Assembly: GCA_965243325.1 (NCBI GenBank)
Contig: CBDEUQ010000003.1
Coordinates: forward strand, 3,038,001-3,102,000
Length of the DNA: 64,000 bases
Reading direction: 5' to 3'
Source: JANQOH01 sp965243325
GTDB lineage: Bacteria; Pseudomonadota; Alphaproteobacteria; UBA7887
A program made the translations under genes and the position numbers. Below the pieces are notes generated by a model. It saw only the letters and a program-made list of their open reading frames with translations. It was not told where the DNA came from and ran no database searches. This document shows positions 31,835 to 40,594 of the stretch, one piece after another; the first letter of the stretch is position 1, and each line of letters starts with the position of its first letter.

Positions 31835-34600
31835 TCAGTGCGCTTCTTCCCAGGTTGCGCCAAAACCGGCGTCGACGACCACCGGGACGGACAACGCAAG
31901 CGCCGGCAACGTTGCCTCCTCCATCACCCGCCGCACCACGTCAGCGGTTTCCTCGAGCGCGTTCTCCGGCACCTCGAACACCAGTTCATCGTGCACCTGC
32001 AGCAGCATGCGGGCGTCCAGGCGCGCGGCGTCGAGCGCCGGTTGCATGCGAATCATCGCACGCTTGACGATGTCGGCGGCCGAACCCTGCAGCGGCGCAT
32101 TGATCGCCTGGCGCTCGGAGAACCCGCGGCGCGCGGCGTTGCGGTCGTTGATGCCGCGGACGTGGCAACGCCGTCCGAAAATGGTTTCGACGTAACCGTG
32201 CGCGCGCGCGAACGCTTTCGTTTCCTCCATGTATCGGCGAATTCCGGGATAGCGTTCGAAGTATGCCTCGATGTACGACCGTGCATCGGCCCGGTCGATG
32301 CGAAGCTGTCGCGCCAGACCGAACGCACTGATCCCGTACACGATGCCGAAATTGATTGCCTTGGCGCGTCGCCGCATGAGCGGGTCCATACCGTCGACGG
32401 CGATGCCGAAAATCTGCGCCGCCGTCGCAGCGTGAATGTCCGCGCCATCGTGGAACGCCTGGCGCAACGCATCGATTTCGGCAACGTGCGCGAGCAGCCG
32501 GAGTTCGATTTGCGAATAATCCGCGCTCATCAGCCTGTATCCAGGCTCGGGCACGAAGGCGCTCCGGATCTTGCGGCCTTCTTCGGTGCGCACCGGGATG
32601 TTCTGGAGATTGGGGTCGGTGGAGCTCAGGCGCCCCGTGGCCGCGCCGGCCATCGCGTAGGACGTGTGCACGCGCCCCGTGTCGGGATTGATCTGCTCGA
32701 CGAGCGTGTCGGAATAGGTGCTCTTCAATTTCGATATCCGGCGCCAGTCGAGGACCTTCGCGGGCAGCGCGTGGCCGAGCGCCGCCAGTTCCTCCAACAC
32801 GTCCGCGCCGGTCGCGTAAGCACCGGTCTTTCCCTTCCTCCCCCCTTGCAGACCCATTTCATCGAACAGCACCTCGCCCAGCTGCTTGGGCGAGCCGATG
32901 GTGAACGGGCGTCCGGCGAGCTCGTGAATCTCGCCTTCGAGGATGCCCAGACGCTCGGCGAAGTCCTTCGACAGGCGAGCGAGAGCGGTGCGGTCGAGCT
33001 TCACGCCGCGGCGCTCCATGGCCACGAGCACGGGCGCCAGCGGACGTTCCAGCGTCTCGTAGACCGAGACCATGCGCCCAGCGACCAGCTTCGGCTTCAG
33101 GACGCGGTCGAGCCGGAGCGTGATGTCCGCGTCCTCCGCCGCGTAGTCGCGGGCGCGGTCGAGCGGAACGCGGTCGAACGTGATCTGCGATTTCCCGGTG
33201 CCGATGAGCTCCTTGATCGGGATCGGCGTGACGCCGAGATGCCTGTCGGAAAGGTCGTCCATGCCGTGGTTGCCGCGGCCCGCGTCGAGCACGAACGACA
33301 TCAGCATGGTATCGTCGAACGGCACCACGTCGACGCCGTATCGGGACAGTACCAGCATGTCGTACTTGAGGTTCTGGCCGACCTTCATCACCGCCGGGTC
33401 TTCGAACAGGGGCTTCAGCAGGGCGAGCGCGGAGTCGCGCGGTATCTGCACCCCGGCCTCCTCGAGCAAGCCGCCGTCGGGCGGACGGTGGGCGAGAGGG
33501 ACGTAGCACGCCTCGCCAGGCACGATCGAGAGCGAGATGCCCACGAGTTCCGCACGCATGGCGTCGAGCGCCGTGGTCTCCGTGTCGACGGCGACCCGGC
33601 CTGCCTCGAACGCGCGGGCAACCCATTTTTCCAGTTCGCCGAGGGACTGAACGAGCGTGTAGTCGGTTTCGACCGGCGCAGGCGCTTCGCCTGGAGGTTC
33701 GGCGCGCGTATCGCCGCCGTCCCAGCCGAACTCGTCACCGATCCGGGCGAGCAGCGACTTGAACTCGTTCCGGCCGAGAAACTGCGCCAGGGTCTCGCGC
33801 TCCGGCGCGAGAGGCCGAAAATGCTCGACGGACACCGTCACCGGCGCATCGCGACGCAAGGTCACGAGATCGCGGCTGATCCGCGCCATCTCGGCATGAT
33901 CGATCAGGCTCTGCCGCCGCTTCGGCTGCTTGATCTCGCCCGCGCGCGCGAGCAGGGCGTCGAGATTGCCGTAGTCCTCTATCAGGCGGGCTGCCGTCTT
34001 CACCCCGATTCCCGGGACGCCGGGCACGTTGTCCGTCGAATCCCCGGCGAGCGCCTGCACGTCGATGACCTTGTCGGGGCCGACGCCGAATTTCTCCCTC
34101 ACCTGGTCCGGGCCGATCTCGCGCATACGGATCGGATCGAGCATCGTCACCCCATCGCCGACGAGCTGCATCAGGTCCTTGTCACTGGACACGATGGTGA
34201 CATCGGCGCCGACGTCCGACGCCAGCCGCGCGTAGGTCGCGATCAGATCGTCGGCCTCGAATCCGGGCAGCTCGATCGCCGGCAGCCCGAACGCCCGTGT
34301 GGCCTCGCGAATGAGCGGAAACTGGGGAATCAGCGCTTCCGGCGGCGGCGGGCGATTGGCCTTGTACGCCTGGTAGATCTCGTTGCGAAACGTCGTGCGC
34401 GCGGTGTCGAAAAGGACGGCCAATCCGTCCCCTTCTCGATCGCGGGCGAGCTTGTAGATCATGTTGCAGAAGCCGAGAACGGCGTTCGTCGGCGTCCCGT
34501 CGCCGCGCGTCAGGGGCGGCAGCGCGTGGAAAGCGCGAAAGATGTAGCCCGAACCGTCGATCAGACAGATTCGACGTGTTCGCTCGACGACGGTGCTCAT
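31835..34600 (-). CDS. polA: DNA polymerase I
   Basis: 921 residues from ATG 34600 (GGGGAGCGG upstream); an earlier ATG at 34678 is less likely. Three domains in order. The 5'-3' exonuclease is about 1-300 (CLIDGSGYIFRAFHALPP, FEADDLIATYA, GDSTDNVPGVPGIG). The 3'-5' proofreading domain keeps its acidic residues (VAVDTETT, NLKYDML, YAAEDADI). The polymerase has motif A SADYSQIELR, motif B RRRAKAINFGIVYG and motif C LQVHDELVFE. All catalytic residues appear intact. It fills repair gaps and removes primers. It is divergent from an MFS gene. Confidence 0.97.
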   Translation of the reverse strand: MSTVVERTRRICLIDGSGYIFRAFHALPPLTRGDGTPTNAVLGFCNMIYKLARDREGDGLAVLFDTARTTFRNEIYQAYKANRPPPPEALIPQFPLIREATRAFGLPAIELPGFEADDLIATYARLASDVGADVTIVSSDKDLMQLVGDGVTMLDPIRMREIGPDQVREKFGVGPDKVIDVQALAGDSTDNVPGVPGIGVKTAARLIEDYGNLDALLARAGEIKQPKRRQSLIDHAEMARISRDLVTLRRDAPVTVSVEHFRPLAPERETLAQFLGRNEFKSLLARIGDEFGWDGGDTRAEPPGEAPAPVETDYTLVQSLGELEKWVARAFEAGRVAVDTETTALDAMRAELVGISLSIVPGEACYVPLAHRPPDGGLLEEAGVQIPRDSALALLKPLFEDPAVMKVGQNLKYDMLVLSRYGVDVVPFDDTMLMSFVLDAGRGNHGMDDLSDRHLGVTPIPIKELIGTGKSQITFDRVPLDRARDYAAEDADITLRLDRVLKPKLVAGRMVSVYETLERPLAPVLVAMERRGVKLDRTALARLSKDFAERLGILEGEIHELAGRPFTIGSPKQLGEVLFDEMGLQGGRKGKTGAYATGADVLEELAALGHALPAKVLDWRRISKLKSTYSDTLVEQINPDTGRVHTSYAMAGAATGRLSSTDPNLQNIPVRTEEGRKIRSAFVPEPGYRLMSADYSQIELRLLAHVAEIDALRQAFHDGADIHAATAAQIFGIAVDGMDPLMRRRAKAINFGIVYGISAFGLARQLRIDRADARSYIEAYFERYPGIRRYMEETKAFARAHGYVETIFGRRCHVRGINDRNAARRGFSERQAINAPLQGSAADIVKRAMIRMQPALDAARLDARMLLQVHDELVFEVPENALEETADVVRRVMEEATLPALALSVPVVVDAGFGATWEEAH

Positions 34601-34695
34601 GGTCCGCTCCCCGGTCCGGTGGCCATCCAGATTGCGCAATCCGCAGGCGCCAGGCAATGCAGGACGGCGATGCGCCATGCGCCGCCGAGGATCGG

Positions 34696-35886
34696 GTGAG
34701 CGACAGCGCGACGCCCCAACCGCGGGTGATCGACGGGCGACTGCCGTTCCCGGTGCCGTGGCGGCTCTCCGCCTATTACGCCGCGGTGTTTCTCGCCGTA
34801 GGTCTGTTCACACCCTACTGGCCGCTCTGGCTCGAGTCGCGCGGCCTGGGTCCGCGTGAGATCGGCGTTATCCTGGCGCTGACGACCTGGGCGAAGGTTC
34901 TCGCGAGCCCCGTGGCGGCAGGCATCGCCGACCGGATCGGCCGGCGCCGGCCGGTCATGATCGTGTTGTCCGTCTGCGCCGCGGCGGTGTTCTGCGCCTA
35001 TGCCGCAGCGGACACCTTCGCAATGGCCGCCGTGGCGGCGGTCGCGCTGGGCCTGTGCTTTCCGCCGTTGATGCCTGTCGGCGAAAACCTCGCCATGCTG
35101 GCGGCCCGCGCCCGTCGCTTCGACTACGGCCGGGTACGCCTGTGGGGCTCGCTGACCTTCATCGCCGGCGCATGGGGCGGCGGCGTGTTCATCGATGACG
35201 GCGACCCGCGCGCGGTGCCGGTGATGACCGTAGGTGCCGCGATCCTGGTCGCTCTCGCCTGCGCCGCCTTGCCCGATGTGCGGGCGGCACCCTCTCGCGG
35301 CTCGTTTACCGGCATCGGCGCCCTGCTGCGCCGGCCGCCGTTCCTCGTCTTCCTCGCCACCGCAAGCCTCATCCAGTGCAGCCACGCCGCCTACTACGCA
35401 TTCGCTACGCTGCACTGGCACGCCGCCGGCCTTGGAACGTTCGCGATCGGCGCCCTGTGGGCGTGGGGAGTCGCAGCCGAAGTCGTTCTCTTCGCGATTT
35501 CCGGCCGCGCGGTGCGGCGCGCAGGCATCGTGCCGCTGTTCGCCCTGGCGGCCGTTGCCGGCGTCGTGCGCTGGACCGTGATCGGCGTCACGAGCGATCC
35601 TGTCGCGTTGATCGTTGCCCAGGCGCTGCATGCGGCAACCTTCGGCGCCTCGCACCTGGCAGCCATGCACTTCATCCAGCGCACCGTGCCGGCGGCCTGG
35701 TCCGCGACCGCTCAGGGCATCTATTCGGGTCTCGCCACGGGCGCGACCATGGCGCTGGCCACCATGGCCGCGGGCGCACTCTACGCCGCCTCCCCCGCCG
35801 TCGCGTTCCTCGCCATGGCGGCGATGTGCGCGCTCGGCGGCGCGAGCGCATTGTTCCTCGGGCGACTCTACCGCGCCGCCGCCTAG
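34696..35886 (+). CDS. MFS transporter (HcaT / 3-phenylpropionate transporter-like)
   Basis: About 396 residues from GTG 34696, chosen for GAGG five bases upstream; ATG 34657 would add 13 residues. Twelve hydrophobic helices, the first starting at RLSAYYAAVFLAVGLFTPYW; the loop 2-3 motif is GIADRIGRRRPVMI; DYGRVRLWGSLTFIAGAWGG is typical of the MFS_1-like/HcaT subgroup. The substrate is unknown, possibly an aromatic acid. The stop codon shares CTAG with the stop of the converging zinc-finger gene. Confidence 0.85.
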   Translation: MSDSATPQPRVIDGRLPFPVPWRLSAYYAAVFLAVGLFTPYWPLWLESRGLGPREIGVILALTTWAKVLASPVAAGIADRIGRRRPVMIVLSVCAAAVFCAYAAADTFAMAAVAAVALGLCFPPLMPVGENLAMLAARARRFDYGRVRLWGSLTFIAGAWGGGVFIDDGDPRAVPVMTVGAAILVALACAALPDVRAAPSRGSFTGIGALLRRPPFLVFLATASLIQCSHAAYYAFATLHWHAAGLGTFAIGALWAWGVAAEVVLFAISGRAVRRAGIVPLFALAAVAGVVRWTVIGVTSDPVALIVAQALHAATFGASHLAAMHFIQRTVPAAWSATAQGIYSGLATGATMALATMAAGALYAASPAVAFLAMAAMCALGGASALFLGRLYRAAA

Positions 35887-36044
35887 CCCGCCGCGGCGCG
35901 TCTCACGTAACGGCGTCCGCAGTAGGGGCAGATCACCGCGCCGTCCGGACCCATGTGCAGGAACACCCGCGGGTGCCCAAGCACGCCGCCGCCGTCGCAG
36001 ACTACGCGATCCTCGTCGACCGCCACCGTTTCGGGAGCGTCCAT
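35883..36044 (-). CDS. Small zinc-finger protein (zf-CHCC, NDUFS6-like)
   Basis: 53 residues. VCDGGGVLGHPRVFLHMGPDGAVICPYCGRRYV contains the Cys-His-Cys-Cys zinc site of the family that includes the mitochondrial complex I subunit NDUFS6. Bacterial members are found in Alphaproteobacteria and are presumed to assist complex I or iron-sulfur assembly. Its TAG overlaps the MFS stop on the other strand in a CTAG palindrome. ATG 36044 is the only start that gives the family length. Confidence 0.85.
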   Translation of the reverse strand: MDAPETVAVDEDRVVCDGGGVLGHPRVFLHMGPDGAVICPYCGRRYVRRAAAG

Positions 36045-36155
36045 TGTCCGGCATGATAGCGCGGCGGAGCGGGGGGACAAGCGTGCCCACCCGGCGGATT
36101 CGTGCGACAAGGGCCGCGGTCCGCGTGCGCGCGCAGCGAAGATCGGGGTTCGGGT

Positions 36156-36881
36156 GTGAGTATCTGGGGCAAGATCATCGGCGGCACGGCGGGCTTCGCC
36201 CTGGGCGGACCGATCGGCGCCTTGCTGGGCGGCGTCGCCGGCCACGCGTTCGACAAGATGCGCGCCAGAGCGTCAGGGGGCAACGATGCGCGGCAGATGG
36301 CGTTCACCGTCGGCGTCATCGTGCTCGGGGCCAAGATGGCGAAAGCCGACGGCGTCGTCACCCGGGATGAAATCCGCGCCTTCCGCCGCGTATTTCATGT
36401 CCCGCCGCAGGACGCGGGCGGCGTCGCCCGGGTCTTCGACCGCGCGAAGGAAGATCCGCGAGGGTTCGAACCGTATGCGCGCCAGTTGGCCGCCCTGTTC
36501 GCGGACAATCCCGCCGTCCTGGAGGACCTTCTGGACGCGCTTTTCCATATCGCCCAGGCCGATCGCGTCTATCATCCCGCCGAGGACGCATACCTCCGCA
36601 GCGTCGCGGAGATCTTCGGCTTCGACGAGGCCGAGTTCTCTCGCATCCGCGCGAGTAATGTCGGGCCCGAAGAGGCGGATCCGTATGCGGTGCTTGGCGT
36701 CGGCCGCGACGTTCCCGACGACAATCTCAAGCGCCGTTACCGGGAGCTGGTCCGCGAGCACCACCCGGACCGGCTGATCGCCCAGGGCGTGCCCCGGGAA
36801 ATGATCGACGTGGCGACCGCCAAGCTCGCCAGCATCAACGACGCCTGGGACCGGATCGCGAGGGAACGGAATCTGGCCTGA
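36156..36881 (+). CDS. DjlA-like protein: TerB domain plus C-terminal J domain
   Basis: 241 residues from GTG 36156. N-terminal glycine-rich membrane segment (KIIGGTAGFALGGPIGALLG), TerB-like helical domain about 50-160 (VGVIVLGAKMAKADGVVTRD, DALFHIAQADRVYHPAEDAY), then a C-terminal J domain with the HPD tripeptide in VREHHPDRL. It would recruit DnaK to the membrane, as E. coli DjlA does. Length and domain order fit. It converges on copA with 28 bases between stops. Confidence 0.87.
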   Translation: MSIWGKIIGGTAGFALGGPIGALLGGVAGHAFDKMRARASGGNDARQMAFTVGVIVLGAKMAKADGVVTRDEIRAFRRVFHVPPQDAGGVARVFDRAKEDPRGFEPYARQLAALFADNPAVLEDLLDALFHIAQADRVYHPAEDAYLRSVAEIFGFDEAEFSRIRASNVGPEEADPYAVLGVGRDVPDDNLKRRYRELVREHHPDRLIAQGVPREMIDVATAKLASINDAWDRIARERNLA

Positions 36882-36909
36882 CCCCGCCGCGGCGATGCGG
36901 GGCCGGCGT

Positions 36910-38988
36910 CTACAGGGCTGTCCGACGCAGTCGCAGCGCGTTGCCGATGACCGAGAGGGAACTGAGACTCATCGCGGCCGCCGCAATCATCGGACTCAAC
37001 AGGATGCCGAACCACGGATAGAAGACGCCGGCGGCGACTGGCACGCCGAGCGCGTTGTAGGCGAACGCGAAGACCAGGTTCTGGCGGATGTTGGCGAGGC
37101 TCGCGCGGCCGAGACGCAGCGCCCGCGAGATCCCGCGGAGATCGCCCCGGACGAGGGTGACGCCCGCGCTCTCGATCGCCGCGTCGGCACCGGCTTCCAT
37201 GGCGATCCCCACGTCGGCGCGAGCAAGGGCCGGCGCGTCGTTGATGCCGTCACCGGCCATCGCCACACGGCGGCCTTCGGCTTGCAGTGCGGCCACGATC
37301 CGCAGCTTGTCCTCCGGGAGCGCTTCGGCGTGCACCGTGGCGATACCGAGCGCATCGGCGACCGCGGATGCGGCGGCTCGCCCGTCGCCGGTCGCCATCA
37401 CCACCGCGACGCCCATGCGCGACAACGCCGCCAACGTTTCCCGCGCCGCCGGCTTCACGGGATCGGCAAGGGCGATCGAGCCCGCCGGCATATCGTCGAT
37501 CGCCACATGGACCGTCGTTCCGACATCCCCGCCGGCCGGCGCATCCACGAAACGCCGGCTGCCGACTCTCACGCTGCGGCCGTCGACCGTACCGCGAACC
37601 CCTTGCCCCGGCACCGCTTCGACATCGACTGCGGTCGCGAGCTCGAGACCGTCGGCGGCATCGACGATGGCCGCCGCGAGCGGGTGTTCGCTTGCGGCCT
37701 CGACGCTGGCCACCAGACGCAGAACTTCGGTTTCCGACAGTTTGCCGGCCGCCGTCACGGCCGTCACGCGCGGGCGACCTTCGGTGAGCGTGCCTGTCTT
37801 GTCGAGCACCAGGGTGTCGATCGAAGCCAGGCGTTCGAGCGTTTCGGCGTCCCTGACCAGTACACCCGCGCCGGCGCCGCGCCCCATCGCCACCATGACC
37901 GACATCGGCGCTGCCAAGCCGATCGCGCACGGACAGGCGATGATCAGCACCGAGACCGAGGCCAGTACCGCGTAGCTCAGCGCCGGGCTCGGCCCCATCG
38001 CCAACCAGGCGACGAAGCTCATCGCCGACACGGCGACGACCCCGGGCACCAACACCTCGGCGACGCGGTCCGCCGCGCGCTGCAGCGGCGCCCGGCTGCG
38101 CTGCGCCGCGCCGACCATGCGGACGATACGCGCGAGCACCGTCGCCTCGCCGACCGCGTCGGCGCGCATGACAAGGACACGCGTACCGTTGACCGTGCCG
38201 CCGATCAGGCCGTCGCCGGGGCGTTTCTCCACCGGCAAAGGCTCGCCGGAAATCATCGATTCGTCGACCGCGCCGCTGCCTTCGAGAACCGTACCGTCGC
38301 ACGGCACGCGCTCGCCCGGGCGCAGCCGCAGCCGGTCCCCGGCGCGCAGGGTCTCGACCGCCACCTCGCCATACCGCCCGTCGGCGCCGAACCGGCTCGC
38401 GCGCGTCGGTGCCAGCGCGAGAAGAGAGCGAATCGCTCCCGCGGCACGCCGTCGCGCGGCGCGTTCGAGGCTCTGGCCGAGAAGCGCGAGCACGGCAATC
38501 ACCGCCGCCGCCTCGAAATAGACCGGGACCAGTCCCTGCTCGCCGCGCCACGCCTCGGGAAAGACCCCGGGCGCTGCAACGGCCGCGAGACTGAAGGCAT
38601 AGGCCGAGATGATTCCGAGGCCAATCAGCGTGAACATGTTGAATTGGCGCGTCTTCAGCGATGCCGCGCAGAGCGCGAGCAAGGGCGCCCCGGCCCAGAA
38701 GACGACCGGGGTTGCCAACGCCAGTTGCAGCCACTGCGCGGCGCGGCCCGGGACGGCGCCGCTCATCGCCACTGCGACCAGAGACACCGCAAACGCCGCA
38801 CCGATCCAGACGCGGCGGATCTCGGCGTCACCCTCGCCGTCGTCGGTCTCCACCGGCACGCCGGCGGGCTCCAACGCCATCCCGCAGGCGGGGCACGGAC
38901 CGGCGCGCGCGGCGGCGACTTCCGGGTGCATCGGACACGTGTAGAGTGCGCCCTGCGTCGGCACCGTGGTAGGGTCTGCCGTTGGCAT
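36910..38988 (-). CDS. copA: Copper-exporting P1B-type ATPase
   Basis: 692 residues from ATG 38988. Instead of an N-terminal HMA ferredoxin-like domain it carries a short heavy-metal-binding segment, LYTCPMHPEVAAARAGPCPA then CGMALEP, common in the CopA/SilP-like subgroup. The ATPase core is complete: translocation motif CPC in IACPCAIGLA, phosphorylation site DKTGTLTEG, SEHPLA, AGDGINDAPAL, and the last helix pair with MSLSSLSVIGNALRL. It exports Cu(I) to the periplasm. It is divergent from csoR across a 40-base gap that contains the likely CsoR operator. Confidence 0.93.
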   Translation of the reverse strand: MPTADPTTVPTQGALYTCPMHPEVAAARAGPCPACGMALEPAGVPVETDDGEGDAEIRRVWIGAAFAVSLVAVAMSGAVPGRAAQWLQLALATPVVFWAGAPLLALCAASLKTRQFNMFTLIGLGIISAYAFSLAAVAAPGVFPEAWRGEQGLVPVYFEAAAVIAVLALLGQSLERAARRRAAGAIRSLLALAPTRASRFGADGRYGEVAVETLRAGDRLRLRPGERVPCDGTVLEGSGAVDESMISGEPLPVEKRPGDGLIGGTVNGTRVLVMRADAVGEATVLARIVRMVGAAQRSRAPLQRAADRVAEVLVPGVVAVSAMSFVAWLAMGPSPALSYAVLASVSVLIIACPCAIGLAAPMSVMVAMGRGAGAGVLVRDAETLERLASIDTLVLDKTGTLTEGRPRVTAVTAAGKLSETEVLRLVASVEAASEHPLAAAIVDAADGLELATAVDVEAVPGQGVRGTVDGRSVRVGSRRFVDAPAGGDVGTTVHVAIDDMPAGSIALADPVKPAARETLAALSRMGVAVVMATGDGRAAASAVADALGIATVHAEALPEDKLRIVAALQAEGRRVAMAGDGINDAPALARADVGIAMEAGADAAIESAGVTLVRGDLRGISRALRLGRASLANIRQNLVFAFAYNALGVPVAAGVFYPWFGILLSPMIAAAAMSLSSLSVIGNALRLRRTAL

Positions 38989-39005
38989 CTCCGGCGCTTT
39001 ATGCC

Positions 39006-39023
39006 GTACCCCTCCAGGGTATA
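39006..39023. promoter_or_regulatory. Putative CsoR operator in the copA-csoR divergent gap
   Basis: GTACCCCTCCAGGGTATA, an inverted repeat TACCC-N5-GGGTA resembling the G/C-tract operators of copper-sensing CsoR proteins. The gap between the two start codons is only 40 bases, so a bound repressor would block both promoters. Confidence 0.65.
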
Positions 39024-39028
39024 CAAGA

Positions 39029-39304
39029 ATGAAGTACCCACGACACGAGTCATGCGTGGCGCGGCTGGCCCGAATCGAGGGACAGGTGCGCGGCATCGCA
39101 CGGATGATCGAAGACGAACGTTACTGTATCGACGTGCTGACCCAGCTTCGATCGGTCAAGGGCGCACTGCGCAAGGTGGAAGACGAGATCCTCGCCGATC
39201 ACGTGGAGCATTGCGTCGAGGCCGCCATCACCAGCGGCGACGGTAACGAACAACGTCGCAAGGTCACCGAGTTGATCGACGTGCTCGGCAAGTTCCCTCG
39301 CTGA
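39029..39304 (+). CDS. csoR: CsoR/FrmR-family copper-sensing repressor
   Basis: 91 residues, all helical. RLARIEGQVRGIARMIEDER is the family start. The copper ligands of CsoR are present as C33, H58 and C62 (YCID, DHVEHC). FrmR-type formaldehyde sensors have a different N-terminal residue pattern, and the divergent copA favours copper sensing. Apo-protein would bind the operator at 39006 and release it with Cu(I), thus also controlling itself. The ribosome-binding site is weak. Confidence 0.9.
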   Translation: MKYPRHESCVARLARIEGQVRGIARMIEDERYCIDVLTQLRSVKGALRKVEDEILADHVEHCVEAAITSGDGNEQRRKVTELIDVLGKFPR

Positions 39305-39308
39305 ACCG

Positions 39309-40013
39309 ATGAGCGATGGGCCGCACTGTCTGGTGATCGGGGTGGGTGCCGGCACCGGCGCCGCCGTGGCGCGGCGTTTTGCCGACGGCGGCTACCGCAT
39401 CTCGATGATCGCGCGCAGCACGGAACGTCTCGCGGGATTTCAGGCGTCGGTACCGGCGAGCCGCGCCTGGCCGGTCGACATCGCCGACCAGGACGGATTT
39501 CGGGCGACGCTGGCCGAGATTCGCGACGCCGGCGGTGTTCCCGACGTCGTCGTCTACAACGCCACGCAGGCGACGTTCGGCCGCTACCGCGACATCGATG
39601 TCGGCAAGTTCGAACGCAACTTCCGTGTCAACGCGGCGGGCCTCCTCATCGTCGCGCAGGAGTTTGCGCCGGCGATGGCCGAGCGCGGCACCGGTGCCCT
39701 CATCGTCACGGGAAACACGGGTTCGGGGCGCGGGATGCCTGCCTTCGTCGGCTGGTCGCCGTCGAAGGCGGCGCAGCGCATTCTTGCCGAATGCCTCGCC
39801 CGCGAACTCGGTCCAGATGGCGTTCACGTCGCCTACGTCGTGATCGATGCGTTGATCGACATGCCGTTCACGCGCCGCCGCTTCGGCGATCGGCCGGCCG
39901 AGCGTTTCGCCAAGCCCGACGACATCGCCGACGAGGTGTTCCACACCGCGCACCAGCCCGCATCGGCGCGCGCATTTCTCGTCGAGATCCGACCCCATGG
40001 CGAAAGCTGGTAG
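39309..40013 (+). CDS. SDR-family oxidoreductase with Trp in place of the catalytic Tyr
   Basis: 234 residues, five bases after csoR. Rossmann start CLVIGVGAGTGAAVARRF, VVVYNATQATFG (NAG-like Asn region), then GNTGSGRGMPAFVGWSPSKA: the usual YxxxK is WSPSK, so the proton-donating Tyr is Trp while the Lys stays. A subgroup of SDRs with FxPSK or similar motifs exists, whose chemistry is unclear. Placement behind csoR suggests read-through transcription, but a copper role is not evident. Confidence 0.82.
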   Translation: MSDGPHCLVIGVGAGTGAAVARRFADGGYRISMIARSTERLAGFQASVPASRAWPVDIADQDGFRATLAEIRDAGGVPDVVVYNATQATFGRYRDIDVGKFERNFRVNAAGLLIVAQEFAPAMAERGTGALIVTGNTGSGRGMPAFVGWSPSKAAQRILAECLARELGPDGVHVAYVVIDALIDMPFTRRRFGDRPAERFAKPDDIADEVFHTAHQPASARAFLVEIRPHGESW

Positions 40014-40569
40014 CTGGCGGCGGTTTCGCGCGCTGGGCGTGTGGGCGGCGGCGGCGGCGCTCGCCGCCGGCATCGCCGTCTCGGAGGGCGCCGGACTCTT
40101 CGCGCCACCGCCGCGAACCGACAGCCACGGGCATACGATAGGACAAGGTCCTCGCTACCTCGTCCGCGTGCCGATGGAGCAGTTGACCGCCGTCGAGATC
40201 GCCGTCGGTGAAGGCGTCTGGCGTTTCGACCGCGGCGCAGACGGCGTGTGGCGTCATGGCGGCGACGACGGCACGGAGGTGTCCGCGCGCATCGAGCAGG
40301 CCATGGGAATGTTCGGGCGTGCGCAGATCACGCGCGAAATCGGCGGTTCGCGCGATGTGAAACGATACGGCGTCCTGACGCCCGAGGTGTCGGTATCGCT
40401 CTTTGCCAACGACCCGGAGAGCCCGGCGGCGCGCTATTTTTTCGGCGACATCGCGCCGGACGAACTCAGTCGTTACGTGCTGCTTTTCGGCGAGTTCCTC
40501 GTCGTCACGGTTCCCGAGTACCATACGGCCAATCTGACTGGCCTCACCGCGGACTTCGATCCGCGATAG
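39997..40569 (+). CDS. Membrane-anchored DUF4340-like protein
   Basis: 190 residues, overlapping the SDR gene by 17 bases. One N-terminal membrane helix (ALGVWAAAAALAAGIAVSEG), then a periplasmic beta-rich domain: VRVPMEQLTAVEIAVGEGVW, KRYGVLTPEVSVSLFAND, ARYFFGDIAPDELSRYVL. The repeated DVKRYG/DPESP pattern resembles DUF4340 but I cannot confirm it. Translational coupling with the SDR suggests one operon. The gene ends 25 bases before an IS copy. Confidence 0.6.
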   Translation: MAKAGSWRRFRALGVWAAAAALAAGIAVSEGAGLFAPPPRTDSHGHTIGQGPRYLVRVPMEQLTAVEIAVGEGVWRFDRGADGVWRHGGDDGTEVSARIEQAMGMFGRAQITREIGGSRDVKRYGVLTPEVSVSLFANDPESPAARYFFGDIAPDELSRYVLLFGEFLVVTVPEYHTANLTGLTADFDPR

Positions 40570-40594
40570 TCCGTGGCAGCGCGAGGCGTGCCCC

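Noticed and set aside
36882..36902. Hairpin between the DjlA-like gene and copA as terminator
   Set aside because: Only a six-base CCCCGC/GCGGGG stem with a nine-base loop and no T tract; too weak to call in such GC-rich DNA.
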